NCBI RefSeq assembly: GCF_011682175.1
Contig: NZ_WHJG01000046.1
Span: 1 to 50,311 of the forward strand
Origin: Massilia frigida
GTDB lineage: Bacteria; Pseudomonadota; Gammaproteobacteria; Burkholderiales; Burkholderiaceae_D
Direction of reading: 5' to 3'
DNA: 50,311 nucleotides
The position numbers and the translations under genes were made by a program. The notes beneath the pieces are model-generated. The model did not search any database. It was not told where the DNA came from and worked only from the letters and a program-made list of their open reading frames with translations. Of the stretch, positions 8,154 through 17,318 are shown in pieces. Position 1 is the stretch's first letter; each line of letters opens with the position of its first letter.

Positions 8154-8645
8154 ATGGCAATCGACGTCTACCTCCAAATCGACGGCATCAAAGGCGAGTC
8201 GACCGACTCCGCCCACAAAGACTGGATCGAATGCCAGTCCGTCAGCTGGGAAGTGCTGCAGCCTAAATCGGCTACCGCATCGACCGGCGGCGGCCATACC
8301 GCCGAGCGTACCGAGCACCGCGATATCGTTATCGCCAAACTGGCCGACCTGGCAACCCCTCTGCTGCTGCAGAACTGCTCGTCGGGCAAAACCCTGGCCA
8401 AGGCAAAGCTGGAATTCCTGCGCGCCGACGGTCAGGGCGAGCGTATCAAGTACTTCGAAATCGAACTGGAAAACGTGCTGATCTCCAGCGTGGCTCCAGC
8501 CGTTTCGGCAGGCGACATCCTGACCGAAAACCTGTCGCTCAAGTACTCGAAAGTCAAATGGAAATACACGCAGCAGAAAGTCGGCGGCGGTTCGGGCGGT
8601 AACACTTCCGGCGGCTGGGATCTGGCGACCAACAAAACCGCGTAA
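8154..8645 (+). CDS. hcp: T6SS tube protein Hcp (TssD)
   Basis: Hcp hexamers stack into the inner tube and can carry effectors in the lumen. The protein has 163 residues. The family pattern is clear: MAIDVYLQIDGIKGEST at the start, HKDWIECQSVSW, then IVIAKLADLATPLLLQNC and LSLKYSKVKWKYTQQ. The tail is glycine-rich (GGGSGGNTSGGWDLATN), as in the Burkholderiales Hcp1 group. A GAAAGGAA ribosome site precedes the start. A fully encoded hcp inside the operon supports a functional secretion system. Confidence 0.97.
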   Translation: MAIDVYLQIDGIKGESTDSAHKDWIECQSVSWEVLQPKSATASTGGGHTAERTEHRDIVIAKLADLATPLLLQNCSSGKTLAKAKLEFLRADGQGERIKYFEIELENVLISSVAPAVSAGDILTENLSLKYSKVKWKYTQQKVGGGSGGNTSGGWDLATNKTA

Positions 8646-8669
8646 CAGCAGTAACGCATCGGGGTACCA

Positions 8670-9161
8670 ATGAAGGGTTTTACGCCAGGTTTGTTTGACC
8701 GGTTGATGGATGTGCCGGTCAATGGCTCCTCCAGCGGCACAGTCACCCGGATGTCGGTCGAGGATTTGAAGGACTCGGTCGCACGCGATCTCGAGGCGCT
8801 GCTCAACACGCGCACCGTGATACCGGAAGACTTGCTGAAACGGTACCCCGAATGCGGTCGCTCGATCGTGACGTTCGGCCTGAATGATTTTGCAGGCCGG
8901 TCGCTGTCGAGCACCGACGACCGGGCCTTTATCTGCCTGTGTCTCGAAAAAGCCATCGCACGCCACGAGCCGCGCCTGCGCAACGTCAAGGCGTCGCTGG
9001 AAATCCGCGAAGATTCGGTCAACCGTCTCAATTTCGCCATCACGGCGCTACTGGTCGTGAGCAGTTCCCAGGAGCCCGTCAATTTCGACGCCGTCTTGCA
9101 GCCATCGAGCCTGCATTACACCATCAGCAAAGCGCGCCGCCTTGCATCCGGGGGAGCCTGA
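8670..9161 (+). CDS. tssE: T6SS baseplate protein TssE (gp25-like)
   Basis: TssE resembles phage T4 gp25 and nucleates sheath assembly on the baseplate. The 163-residue protein has the gp25/LysM-like core with SVARDLEALLNTR near residue 35-50, the central GRSIVTFGLNDFAG, and the conserved C-terminal part around AIARHEPRLRNVKAS, where the EPRL motif is the family signature. It ends two bases before the TTG start proposed for tssF. Confidence 0.94.
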   Translation: MKGFTPGLFDRLMDVPVNGSSSGTVTRMSVEDLKDSVARDLEALLNTRTVIPEDLLKRYPECGRSIVTFGLNDFAGRSLSSTDDRAFICLCLEKAIARHEPRLRNVKASLEIREDSVNRLNFAITALLVVSSSQEPVNFDAVLQPSSLHYTISKARRLASGGA

Positions 9162-9163
9162 GT

Positions 9164-11008
9164 TTGGAAGATCTGTTACCGTATTACGAACGCGAACTGG
9201 GATTCTTGCGCCGCTATTCGCGCGAATTTTCAGAGCGCTATCCCAAGATCGCCGGGCGTCTGCTGATCGCCGGCGAGGTGTGCGAAGACCCGCACATCGA
9301 ACGCATGATCGAATCGTTTGCGCTGCTCAATTCGCGCATCGCCAAGCGGCTCGACGACGACTATCCCGAATTTACCGAAGCACTGTTCGAAGTGCTGTAC
9401 CCGCACTACCTGCGCCCGTTTCCTTCGTGTTCGATCGCGCACATGGACTTTGCGGGCGTGGCGGCGCAGCTGACGGCCGCCACCGCGATCCCGCGCGGCA
9501 CCCAGCTGACCACGCGCCCGGTGCGCGGCGCTTCCTGCACCTTCCGCACCGCCTATCCGGTGACGGTGGCGCCGCTGGCGCTCTCCGCCGCCTCGTTCGC
9601 GCCGATCATCGACACGCCCGAAGCGATCCGGCCCCCGGTCGGCGCCACCTCCAGCGTGAGCCTGACCATCAGCAGCCTGTCGGACCAGGTGTCGCTGGCC
9701 CAACTCGGCCTGGCCAAACTGCGCGTGTTCATCGACGGCGAGCCCTCGTTCTGCGCGGCGCTGCGCGATGCGCTGTTCATGCGCACCGTGGCCGCCTACG
9801 CCGAAGGCGATAGCAGCGGGCGCTGGATGGCGCTGCCGGCCATCCCGGTGCACGCGGCCGGCTTCGACGAAGACGAATCGCTGATCGACTTCGCGGCGCG
9901 CTCGCACACGGCGTACCGCCTGCTGACCGAGTATTTCTGCTTCCCCGAAAAATTCAATTTCTTCGATATCGACCTGGCCGCGCTGACGGCGGTGCTGCCG
10001 ATGGGCTGCCGCACGATCACCCTGCACCTGGCGCTGTCGGGCATGCGCACCGACTCGAACGCGGCGCGCATGCTCGGCACGCTCTCCACCAACAACGTGC
10101 TGCTCGGCTGCACCCCGGTGGTGAACCTTTTCCGCCAGCGCGGCGAGCCGATTCGCCTGACCCACACCACCGCCAGCTACCCGGTGCTGGCCGATGCGCG
10201 CCGCGCCTTCGCCTACGAAGTGCAGTCGATCGATTCGGTGAAACTGGTGCGCCAGACGCCGCAGGGCGAATCGATCGTCGACTTCCGCCCGTTCTACTCG
10301 CTCAAGCACGGGCAGATGCCGGAAAAGAAGGGCCATTACTGGGTCATGCGGCGCGACGAAACCATCGCCGACAAGAGCCCCGGCTTCGAGACCGAGATTT
10401 CGATCGTCGACATCGACTTCGACCCGGCCGAAGTCGAAACCGACACCCTCAGCCTGGAGCTGACCTGTACCAACCGCGACTTGCCGGCCTCCTTGACCTA
10501 TGGTTTGCGCGGCGGCGACCTGTTCCTGGAAGGCGGCTCCACCGTGCGCCAGATCAGCTTCCTGCGCAAGCCGACGGCCTCGCAGCGCTTCGAGCGTGGC
10601 CGCGGCGCCCACTGGCGCCTGATCTCGCACCTGTCGCTGAACCACCTGTCGCTGGCCGAAGGCGGCCTCGATGCCTTCCGCGAAATGCTCACCTTGTACG
10701 ACTTGCCGCGCTCGCCGTCGACCCAGCGCCAGATCGGCGGCATCGCGGAGGTGGCCTACAAGGCGGCCAACACCTGGCTGCCGGGGAACCCGTTTGCCTG
10801 CCTGGTGCGCGGCATGGAAGTGCGCCTGACGATCGACGAGGAAGCCTTCGTCGGCAGCGGCATCCACGCCTTCGCCCACATCATCGACCGCTTCCTCGGC
10901 CTGTACGTGCACGCCAACAGCTTCACCCAACTGGTGATCGTATCGAATAAAAATGGAGAAGAGCTATTGAGATGCTTGCCACGAAGCGGCGATTTGAGCC
11001 TGCTGTAA
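9164..11008 (+). CDS. tssF: T6SS baseplate protein TssF
   Basis: TssF forms the baseplate wedge with TssG and TssE. The product is 614 residues, the normal size. It begins MEDLLPYYERELGFLRRYS, matching the usual TssF N-terminus, followed by FSERYPKIAGRL and PHIERMIESFALLNSRI. The start is a TTG at 9164: it is two bases after the tssE stop, has GGGGAG eight bases upstream, and no ATG gives the conserved N-terminus. The open frame extends further upstream inside tssE but that part is not TssF-like. The 3' end overlaps tssG by 37 bases. Confidence 0.94.
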   Translation: MEDLLPYYERELGFLRRYSREFSERYPKIAGRLLIAGEVCEDPHIERMIESFALLNSRIAKRLDDDYPEFTEALFEVLYPHYLRPFPSCSIAHMDFAGVAAQLTAATAIPRGTQLTTRPVRGASCTFRTAYPVTVAPLALSAASFAPIIDTPEAIRPPVGATSSVSLTISSLSDQVSLAQLGLAKLRVFIDGEPSFCAALRDALFMRTVAAYAEGDSSGRWMALPAIPVHAAGFDEDESLIDFAARSHTAYRLLTEYFCFPEKFNFFDIDLAALTAVLPMGCRTITLHLALSGMRTDSNAARMLGTLSTNNVLLGCTPVVNLFRQRGEPIRLTHTTASYPVLADARRAFAYEVQSIDSVKLVRQTPQGESIVDFRPFYSLKHGQMPEKKGHYWVMRRDETIADKSPGFETEISIVDIDFDPAEVETDTLSLELTCTNRDLPASLTYGLRGGDLFLEGGSTVRQISFLRKPTASQRFERGRGAHWRLISHLSLNHLSLAEGGLDAFREMLTLYDLPRSPSTQRQIGGIAEVAYKAANTWLPGNPFACLVRGMEVRLTIDEEAFVGSGIHAFAHIIDRFLGLYVHANSFTQLVIVSNKNGEELLRCLPRSGDLSLL

Positions 11009-12057
11009 TCGAACGTCTGTTCGAGGAACCGTACCGCTTCCAGTTCTTCCAGGCGGTGCGGATGCTCGAGCTATGGCTCAAGCGCCACGGTTCGCCGCAG
11101 CAGGGCGCGATCGCCAACTTCCTGCGCTTCCAGAATTCGACCTCGCTCGCTTTTCCGCCCAGCCAGCTCGAAAACATCGAGACGGTGCCGCGCGACGTGC
11201 CGCGCCAGGCCAGGTCGCTGGGCGAGGCCCTGCAATCGAATACGCTCAAGTACATCCGCATCACGCCGGCCTTCATGGGCCTCTTGGGCGGGAACGGCGC
11301 GCTGCCGGCCCATTACACCGACCGCATCTCGGCCCACATCATCTACAACAAGGATGAAGGCCCGCGTGCGTTTCTCGACACCTTCTCGAACCGTTCGCTG
11401 GCGCTGTTCTTCGAAGCCTGGCGCAAGTACCGGCTCGAACTCAAATATGCGATCGACGGCAAGGACAGCTTCCTGCCGCTGCTGCTGTCGCTGGCCGGGG
11501 TGGGCAACGAGTCGCTGCGCCACCGCCTCAAGGACGAAGTCGGCGGCGGCGTGCTCGATGAATCGATCGGCTACTTCGCCTCGGCCATGCGCCACCGGCC
11601 GCCGTCGGCGGTGCAGATGTCGCGCGTGCTGTCGGAGTATTTCAACCAGCGTATCCGCGCCGAGCAGTTCATCGGCTGCTGGTACGCGGTGCCGGCCAGC
11701 CAGCAGACCATGCTGGGCGCGGCCAATTCGATGCTGGGCGGCGGCGCCATGGCCGGCGAGCGCGTATGGCAGCGCGACCTGCGCCTGCGCCTAGTGGTCG
11801 GCCCGCTCGACCACGACAGCTTCAACTCCTTCCTGCCGGGCGGGCTGGCGGCGCGCGCGCTCAAGAGCATGATCACCATGTTTACCGGCGTGACGCTCGA
11901 ATACGAAGTGCAGCTGGTGCTGCGCGGATCCGACGTGCATGGCATGTGCATGGACGAACCGCGCACCGGCGGGCGCCTGGGCTGGGACAGTTTTCTGGTG
12001 ACCGGCTCGCGTCAGGAAGACCGAAGCGACGTCCGGTACGATATCCACGCGCTGTGA
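10972..12057 (+). CDS. tssG: T6SS baseplate protein TssG
   Basis: TssG completes the TssE-F-G wedge and contacts TssK. The 361-residue protein shows the family motifs RLFEEPYRFQFFQAVRMLE near the start, IRITPAFMGLLGGNGALP at about residue 95-112, and RDLRLRLVVGPLDHDSFNSF in the C-terminal third. The ATG lies within the last 37 bases of tssF, with GGAGAAG upstream, so the two are probably translationally coupled. It is followed after 34 bases by tssH. Confidence 0.95.
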   Translation: MLATKRRFEPAVIERLFEEPYRFQFFQAVRMLELWLKRHGSPQQGAIANFLRFQNSTSLAFPPSQLENIETVPRDVPRQARSLGEALQSNTLKYIRITPAFMGLLGGNGALPAHYTDRISAHIIYNKDEGPRAFLDTFSNRSLALFFEAWRKYRLELKYAIDGKDSFLPLLLSLAGVGNESLRHRLKDEVGGGVLDESIGYFASAMRHRPPSAVQMSRVLSEYFNQRIRAEQFIGCWYAVPASQQTMLGAANSMLGGGAMAGERVWQRDLRLRLVVGPLDHDSFNSFLPGGLAARALKSMITMFTGVTLEYEVQLVLRGSDVHGMCMDEPRTGGRLGWDSFLVTGSRQEDRSDVRYDIHAL

Positions 12058-12091
12058 TTGACAACACGACACAACAAAAAAAGGAACCTGC

Positions 12092-14749
12092 ATGAGCATC
12101 AACCTGAAAACGCTGATCGGCAAACTCAATGAGACCAGCCGCACCGCCGCCACCCGCGCGGCCAGCATTTGCGTGTCACTGGGCCAGTACGAAGTCGACA
12201 TCGAGCACCTGTTCCTGGCCCTGCTGGAGCAGCCCAAGAGCGACTTTGCGCTGATCGCGCGCCAGTGCGGCATCAGTGCCGGCATGCTCGAAGCGGACTT
12301 GCAGGCCGAAGTGGGCCGCCTCAAGACCGGCAATTCGCGCACGCCGGTGTTTTCGGTGCGCTTGCCCAAGCTGTTCGAAAACGCCTGGCTGATCGCCTCG
12401 CTCGACATTCAAGCCGGACGCACGGCCGAAATCCGCAGCGGCCATTTGCTGCAAGCCTTGCTGACCGATCCGGAACTGGCGCAGCTGGCCTTCCGCGGCT
12501 CCAAATTGTTCGGCAAGTTCGACGTCGAGCAGATCAAGCATAACCTCGACAAACTTGCTGCCGGTTCGCAGGAAGCCGTAGCGACGCAAGCGGTCGGCAG
12601 CGCCGACGATGGCGAGGGCAATGATCCGGTCGGCGACATGGCCGCCAAGGCCGCGTCCAGGACGCCGTCGCTCGACCAGTTCACCACCAACCTGACCGAG
12701 CGCGCGCGCGCCGGCAAGGTCGACCCGGTGATCGGGCGCGATACTGAAATCCGCCAGGCCATCGACATCCTGATGCGGCGCCGCCAGAACAACCCGATCC
12801 TGACCGGCGAAGCGGGCGTCGGCAAGACCGCCGTGGTCGAAGGCCTAGCGCTGCGCATCGCCAGCAACGACGTGCCCGACGTGCTCAAGGGCGTCGAGAT
12901 CCACACGCTCGACATTGGCCTGCTGCAAGCCGGCGCCAGCGTCAAGGGCGAGTTCGAGAACCGCCTGAAAAACGTGATCGACGAAGTCAAAAAAAGCCCG
13001 CACGCGATCATCCTCTTCATCGACGAAGCGCACACCATGATCGGCGCGGGCGGCACCGCCGGCCAGAACGACGCGGCCAACTTGCTCAAGCCGGCGCTGG
13101 CGCGCGGCGAACTGCGCACCATCGCCGCCACCACCTGGAGCGAGTACAAGAAGTACTTCGAGAAGGATGCCGCCCTGGCGCGCCGCTTCCAGGTGATCAA
13201 GGTCGAGGAGCCGAGCGAAGAACTGGCCTGCGCCATGTTGCGCGGCATGGCGCCGCTGATGGAAAAGCACTTCGGCGTGCGTGTCTACGACGAAGCGATC
13301 ACCGAGGCGGTGCGCCTGTCGCACCGCTACATCATGGGCCGCCAGCTGCCGGACAAGGCCATCAGCGTGCTCGATACGGCGTGCGCCAAGGTCGCCCTGG
13401 GCCAGAACGCCACCCCGGCGCTGATCGAAAACCTGGCGCGCAAGCTGGAACGGATCGACATCGAAGCCGGTGCGCTGACGCGCGAACAGAGTTCGGGCGG
13501 CTCGCACGCGGCGCGCCTGAAGGAACTGGGCGAGCAGCGCAAGGCGGCCGCCGAGCAGCACGCGCTGCTGGCGGCGCGCTGGGAGCAGGAAAAGCAGCTG
13601 TCCGAAAAAATCATGGATGGCCGCCGCAGCCTGGAAGACGCCGAACAGAAAGACGCCAGCAAGGGCAAGGATATCCAGGCCATGGTGGCCGAACTGCGCA
13701 CCCTGCAGGGCGAAACGCCGATGGTGCCGGTGCAGGTGGACGGCCACGTGGTGGCGGAGATTGTCGCCGGCTGGACCGGCATCCCGCTCGGCAAAATGGT
13801 CAAGGATGAAATCAAGACGGTCCTGAAACTGAAGGACTTGCTGGAAGAGCGCGTGCTGGGCCAGTCGTATGCGATCGAAGCGGTGGCGCAGCGCGTGCGC
13901 ACCTCGCGCGCCAACCTGGACGACCCGAACAAGCCGAAAGGGGTGTTCCTGTTCGTCGGCCCGTCCGGCATCGGCAAGACCGAAACCGCACTGGCGCTGG
14001 CCGATGTGCTGTACGGCGGCGAGCGCAAGATGATCACGATTAACATGAGCGAATACCAGGAAGCGCACAGCGTCTCGGGCCTGAAAGGCTCGCCGCCCGG
14101 CTACGTGGGTTACGGCGAAGGCGGGGTGCTGACCGAAGCGGTACGCCGCAATCCGTACAGTGTGGTGCTGCTCGATGAAGTCGAGAAGGCCCACCCGGAC
14201 GTGATGGAGCTGTTCTTCCAGGTCTTCGACAAGGGCGTGATGGACGACGCCGAAGGGCGCGAGATCGACTTCAAGAACACCATCATCATCCTGACCTCGA
14301 ACGTGGCGTCGAGCGCGATGATGCAGGCGTGCCTGAACAAGACGCCGGAAGAGATGCCGACCCCGGACATGCTGGAAGAGATGATCCGTCCGCACCTGAT
14401 GAAGCAGTTCAAGCCCGCCTTTCTGGGCCGCCTGAAGGTGATTCCCTACTACCCGCTGGGCGACGACGCGCTGGTCAAGATCATCGAACTGAAGATGCGC
14501 AAGATCGCCCAGCGCATCGCCACCAACCACAAGGCCGAGTTTTCGTACGACGAAGCGCTGGTCGAAGCGGTGCTGGCACGCTGCACCGAAGTCGATTCGG
14601 GCGCGCGCAATGTCGACAATATCCTCAACGGCACGGTGCTGCCCGAAATCGCCGAATCGGTGCTGGCCAAGATGGCCGAAGGCGCCGCCATCGCCAAGAT
14701 CAAGGTCAGCGCCGACAAGAAGGGGCAGTTCAAGTACACCATCAAGTAA
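12092..14749 (+). CDS. tssH: T6SS sheath-recycling ATPase ClpV (TssH)
   Basis: ClpV is a hexameric AAA+ unfoldase that disassembles the contracted TssB-TssC sheath. The 885-residue protein has an N-terminal Clp domain (about 1-150), a first AAA+ module with Walker A GEAGVGKT at about 239-246 and Walker B ILFIDEAH near 310, a middle coiled-coil region at about 425-540, and a second AAA+ module with Walker A GPSGIGKT at about 623-630 and VVLLDEVEKAHP after it. Length and the ClpV-type N-terminus distinguish it from housekeeping ClpB. It has an AAGGAA ribosome site and is the last core gene of this operon. Confidence 0.97.
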   Translation: MSINLKTLIGKLNETSRTAATRAASICVSLGQYEVDIEHLFLALLEQPKSDFALIARQCGISAGMLEADLQAEVGRLKTGNSRTPVFSVRLPKLFENAWLIASLDIQAGRTAEIRSGHLLQALLTDPELAQLAFRGSKLFGKFDVEQIKHNLDKLAAGSQEAVATQAVGSADDGEGNDPVGDMAAKAASRTPSLDQFTTNLTERARAGKVDPVIGRDTEIRQAIDILMRRRQNNPILTGEAGVGKTAVVEGLALRIASNDVPDVLKGVEIHTLDIGLLQAGASVKGEFENRLKNVIDEVKKSPHAIILFIDEAHTMIGAGGTAGQNDAANLLKPALARGELRTIAATTWSEYKKYFEKDAALARRFQVIKVEEPSEELACAMLRGMAPLMEKHFGVRVYDEAITEAVRLSHRYIMGRQLPDKAISVLDTACAKVALGQNATPALIENLARKLERIDIEAGALTREQSSGGSHAARLKELGEQRKAAAEQHALLAARWEQEKQLSEKIMDGRRSLEDAEQKDASKGKDIQAMVAELRTLQGETPMVPVQVDGHVVAEIVAGWTGIPLGKMVKDEIKTVLKLKDLLEERVLGQSYAIEAVAQRVRTSRANLDDPNKPKGVFLFVGPSGIGKTETALALADVLYGGERKMITINMSEYQEAHSVSGLKGSPPGYVGYGEGGVLTEAVRRNPYSVVLLDEVEKAHPDVMELFFQVFDKGVMDDAEGREIDFKNTIIILTSNVASSAMMQACLNKTPEEMPTPDMLEEMIRPHLMKQFKPAFLGRLKVIPYYPLGDDALVKIIELKMRKIAQRIATNHKAEFSYDEALVEAVLARCTEVDSGARNVDNILNGTVLPEIAESVLAKMAEGAAIAKIKVSADKKGQFKYTIK

Positions 14750-14803
14750 GCGCCGTGTGCGGCACGCAAACCTTTATTTTTTGATATTGCAATATAATTA
14801 AGT

Positions 14804-14860
14804 GCGGCAGGCCCCGATGGGCCTGTCGCGTCCCGTCACGCGGTGCTGCGAGCACCGCGT
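14804..14860. other. Two stem-loops upstream of the unknown gene
   Basis: The first hairpin pairs GCGGCAGGCCC (14804-14814) with GGGCCTGTCGC (14819-14829) through a CGAT loop, with one G-U pair. The second is a perfect 10-bp inverted repeat, ACGCGGTGCT (14838-14847) and AGCACCGCGT (14851-14860), around a three-base loop. Neither is followed by T residues. They lie between tssH and the start at 14891, just after a TATAAT hexamer at 14793-14798, so they would sit in the leader of the next gene if that hexamer is its promoter. Confidence 0.6.
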
Positions 14861-14890
14861 TCATCGAGAATACCTGAGGAGGAAGTGGGA

Positions 14891-15412
14891 ATGGCAACGA
14901 GAACATGGACGTGTGGCAAGGACGGACCGAAGACGGTAGCGGAATTGCGCAAGAAAATGGTGGCGCTGGTGAAGAACAAGACCAGTTCGCAACTGATCGA
15001 CTCCAAATTTACACGCGATCACATCTACGCCGGGCACAGCGGCGACGTCCTGAAGCTGGCGCAGATGCTGGCAAAGCAGCGCGACCTGCCCTTGAGCACC
15101 TTGCTGATCACGTCGATGCAAGCCACGGCCAAGGCTGAAGTACTGAACTGGATCGCGCACATTCCCGATGCGATGCTGACCTATCAGCGTGGTGTGTGGA
15201 CGGTCAATACCCAAGGCAGCACCGTTCCGGCGGTCTGCAGCTACAAGTGGGTGACGGTCAATCTGGACGAGTTGAAGAGGATGATGATCAAGCAACCCGG
15301 CGACATCGTCAAGAAGAGCCGCGAGTGGATGAAGGAGTCGCAAAAGTCGCCGGCCATCGCTTGCCAGTTCTCCGGCGACGGCACCCCGGTCATCTATCAC
15401 CTCGACTATTAA
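14891..15412 (+). CDS. Unknown protein downstream of clpV
   Basis: A 173-residue protein that I do not recognise. The start at 14891 follows GAGGAGG and is preferred to an in-frame ATG at 14843, which lies inside a hairpin. There is no signal peptide or membrane segment, so it should be cytosolic or a secreted substrate. The N-terminal half is helical and Lys-rich (VAELRKKMVALVKNK). The C-terminal half looks beta-rich (RGVWTVNTQGSTVPAVCSYK) and ends in a hydrophobic strand, VIYHLDY. It has three cysteines. It is the last rightward gene of the T6SS cluster, with its own leader, and is convergent with tssA. It could be a system regulator, adaptor or effector; nothing seen decides between these. 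Confidence 0.7.
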   Translation: MATRTWTCGKDGPKTVAELRKKMVALVKNKTSSQLIDSKFTRDHIYAGHSGDVLKLAQMLAKQRDLPLSTLLITSMQATAKAEVLNWIAHIPDAMLTYQRGVWTVNTQGSTVPAVCSYKWVTVNLDELKRMMIKQPGDIVKKSREWMKESQKSPAIACQFSGDGTPVIYHLDY

Positions 15413-15426
15413 GCTGCGGCGTGCGC

Positions 15427-15452
15427 GCCCCGGCCCTTATCCGGGCCGGGGC
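15427..15452. terminator. GC-rich inverted repeat between convergent genes
   Basis: A perfect 10-bp inverted repeat, GCCCCGGCCC (15427-15436) and GGGCCGGGGC (15443-15452), with a TTATCC loop, lies in the 50-base gap between the convergent unknown gene and tssA. It is well placed to block transcription from either side, but no T run follows on either strand, so intrinsic termination is only probable. Confidence 0.55.
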
Positions 15453-15462
15453 GGCGCGCGCA

Positions 15463-16524
15463 TCAATCGTCCTGCGGCGGTTTCACGCCCAGCAGTTCTT
15501 CGATGTGGGCCATGGCGCCCGAATCCTTGACCACGGAACGCAGCCAGACATGCAGGTCGGTGTTGGCGGCGTCGGCCGCCTTGTCGGCGAAATACGAGGC
15601 CGGGCTGTGCGGTTCGGTGCGGCGGAAGAATTCAGCCACGTTGCGCAACTGGGTCACGGCTTGCTCGCGGGTGCGGATCACGCCCGGCGGGCCGGCCGGC
15701 TGGGGTGCGCTTGGCGGACCCTGGTCGTTTTCCGGCTCGGCGTAATAAAAATCCCCTGGCGCGGCCACCGCCTCGGCCGGCGCGGCGCTCGGCGCCGGCA
15801 TCAGGGTCACCATGTCCTGCACCGCTTCGCGCGCGTTCGAGAAGCCCGGGCTGTCGTGCCCCAGGCGCGCATCGGCCGCCTGTTCGAACTGGCGCAGCGC
15901 ATCCAGGCAGTATTGGGCGTCGGCGGTGAAGGTTTCGCGGAACTTGGCCGAGTTGGCGCTGCGCGCCTTTTCCAGGTCGGGCAGCTTCAGCCCGGCCGGC
16001 GCGCCCGCATTGTTGTAGCTGCCGCCGCCGCTGGCGTTGGCCAGCTTGCGCGCCACTTCAAAATCGACCAGCGTATAGCCGCGCGTGCCTTCGGTGATGC
16101 GCATTTCGCGCAGCAGGGCAGGGGTGCGGCCCAGGATCCAGGACAGGTTGCCGATGCGCTGATCGTGGTCGTCGTCTTCGGCTTCCGGAAACAGGCCGCG
16201 GTCCCAATACTGCTCGATCAGGCCGGCCAGCACGCGGAAGCTCTCGCCCAGGCCGCGCAGCTGGTGCTTCTTGGCGGCCGCCTCGGCCAGCCACACGCCC
16301 AGGCGCAAGTCCTTGCTCTTTTTTTCGAGCAGGATGGCGCAGCGGGTCACCACGAAATCCCAGTCGGCTTCCTTGATGTCGGTGACCCACTCGCCCTGGT
16401 CGAGCGAGGGGTCGTCGAATTTGCGCGCCAGCGTGATGGCGTCGAGTTCAGGCGAAAAGGCCAGGTCCTCGCCGGCCGGCTGGTCGTCGCTGATCGGGGT
16501 TAAGAGCGGTTCTGCTGCAAACAT
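15463..16524 (-). CDS. tssA: T6SS protein TssA (ImpA N-terminal domain)
   Basis: TssA helps organise baseplate and tail polymerisation. The 353-residue protein begins with the ImpA_N pattern: LLTPISDDQPAGEDL, then DWDFVVTRCAILLEKKSKDLRLGVWLAEA across about residues 53-83, and GLIEQYWDRGLFPE. The C-terminal half has a hydrophobic, Ala/Pro-rich linker and a final conserved helical segment (TREQAVTQLRNVAEFFRRTEPHSP), as in the shorter TssA class. It is the last gene of the leftward tssM-tagF-ompA-tssA group, 24 bases after the OmpA-like gene. Confidence 0.94.
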   Translation of the reverse strand: MFAAEPLLTPISDDQPAGEDLAFSPELDAITLARKFDDPSLDQGEWVTDIKEADWDFVVTRCAILLEKKSKDLRLGVWLAEAAAKKHQLRGLGESFRVLAGLIEQYWDRGLFPEAEDDDHDQRIGNLSWILGRTPALLREMRITEGTRGYTLVDFEVARKLANASGGGSYNNAGAPAGLKLPDLEKARSANSAKFRETFTADAQYCLDALRQFEQAADARLGHDSPGFSNAREAVQDMVTLMPAPSAAPAEAVAAPGDFYYAEPENDQGPPSAPQPAGPPGVIRTREQAVTQLRNVAEFFRRTEPHSPASYFADKAADAANTDLHVWLRSVVKDSGAMAHIEELLGVKPPQDD

Positions 16525-16548
16525 GGTGTCCTCGTAGTGGGGAGGCGC

Positions 16549-17316
16549 TTATTGCGCCATCCGGAATTCGATGCGGCGGTTGCGCGCGCGTCCGTCCGCG
16601 CTGTCGTTGCTGGCGACCGGGCGGTCGGCGCCCTGGCCGGAAGCGCTGAGCAGTTCAGCCTTGATGCCGGAGCTGGTCAGGTACGTCTTGACCGCTTCGG
16701 CGCGCGCCTGGCTCAGGTTCTGGTTGGTGGCCTTGTTGCCCTGGCTATCGGTGTGGCCGATGATGTCGACCTTGCGGTCCTTGAGCTTCATCATGGCCGC
16801 CGCCATTTCGTCGAGAATCGCGCGTCCGGTGGGGGTCAGGGTGGCTTTGCCGCTTTCGAATTCGACGATGCGGTTGGCCAGGGTGGTATCGAGCACGCTC
16901 TGGTCGGCGGCCGAGACGCGCAGGCTGTTGTTGACCGTGTAGGTCGGGTTCAGGCTGGCCGTGACGTTGCCGGCGATTTTCTGGCGCGTCGCTTCGCTGG
17001 CCACTTCGCCCTTGATGCTGACGGTGCTGCCATCGATTTTCAGCTGCCCGCGCGAGATCGACTTGAGGTCCGGCGTGATCAGTTTTTGCACGTAGCCGTT
17101 CCAGTTGGCCGGCGTGGCGACCTGGCCGACGGTGATCTGGTCGACTACCAGGTCGGCGCCGTACACCTCGCGCAGGCGCGCCAGCACGGCGGCCTTGCTC
17201 GCTTCATCGGGCACGGTGCCGGAGACCAGCACCTGGCCCGGCTGGGGGGCGGCGGTTTGTGCGCCGGCATTGACTGCGCCGGCAAGCAGGATTAACAGGG
17301 CGACAAGGTGGCGCAT
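16549..17316 (-). CDS. T6SS-associated OmpA-family peptidoglycan-binding protein
   Basis: A 255-residue exported protein. Residues 1-19 form a signal peptide (LVALLILLAGAVNAGA). Residues about 25-145 contain two BON-like or OmpA-N-like repeats (for example GTVPDEASKAAVLARL and GEVASEATRQKIAGNV). Residues about 150-255 form an OmpA C-terminal domain, with VDIIGHTDSQGN, LSQARAEAVKTYL and the closing RARNRRIEF that holds the arginine binding diaminopimelate. It lies two bases after the tagF stop. Since TssL here lacks an OmpA domain, this separate protein probably anchors the membrane complex to peptidoglycan (a TagL-like role). That role is inference; the domain is clear. Confidence 0.9.
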   Translation of the reverse strand: MRHLVALLILLAGAVNAGAQTAAPQPGQVLVSGTVPDEASKAAVLARLREVYGADLVVDQITVGQVATPANWNGYVQKLITPDLKSISRGQLKIDGSTVSIKGEVASEATRQKIAGNVTASLNPTYTVNNSLRVSAADQSVLDTTLANRIVEFESGKATLTPTGRAILDEMAAAMMKLKDRKVDIIGHTDSQGNKATNQNLSQARAEAVKTYLTSSGIKAELLSASGQGADRPVASNDSADGRARNRRIEFRMAQ

Positions 17317-17318
17317 GA

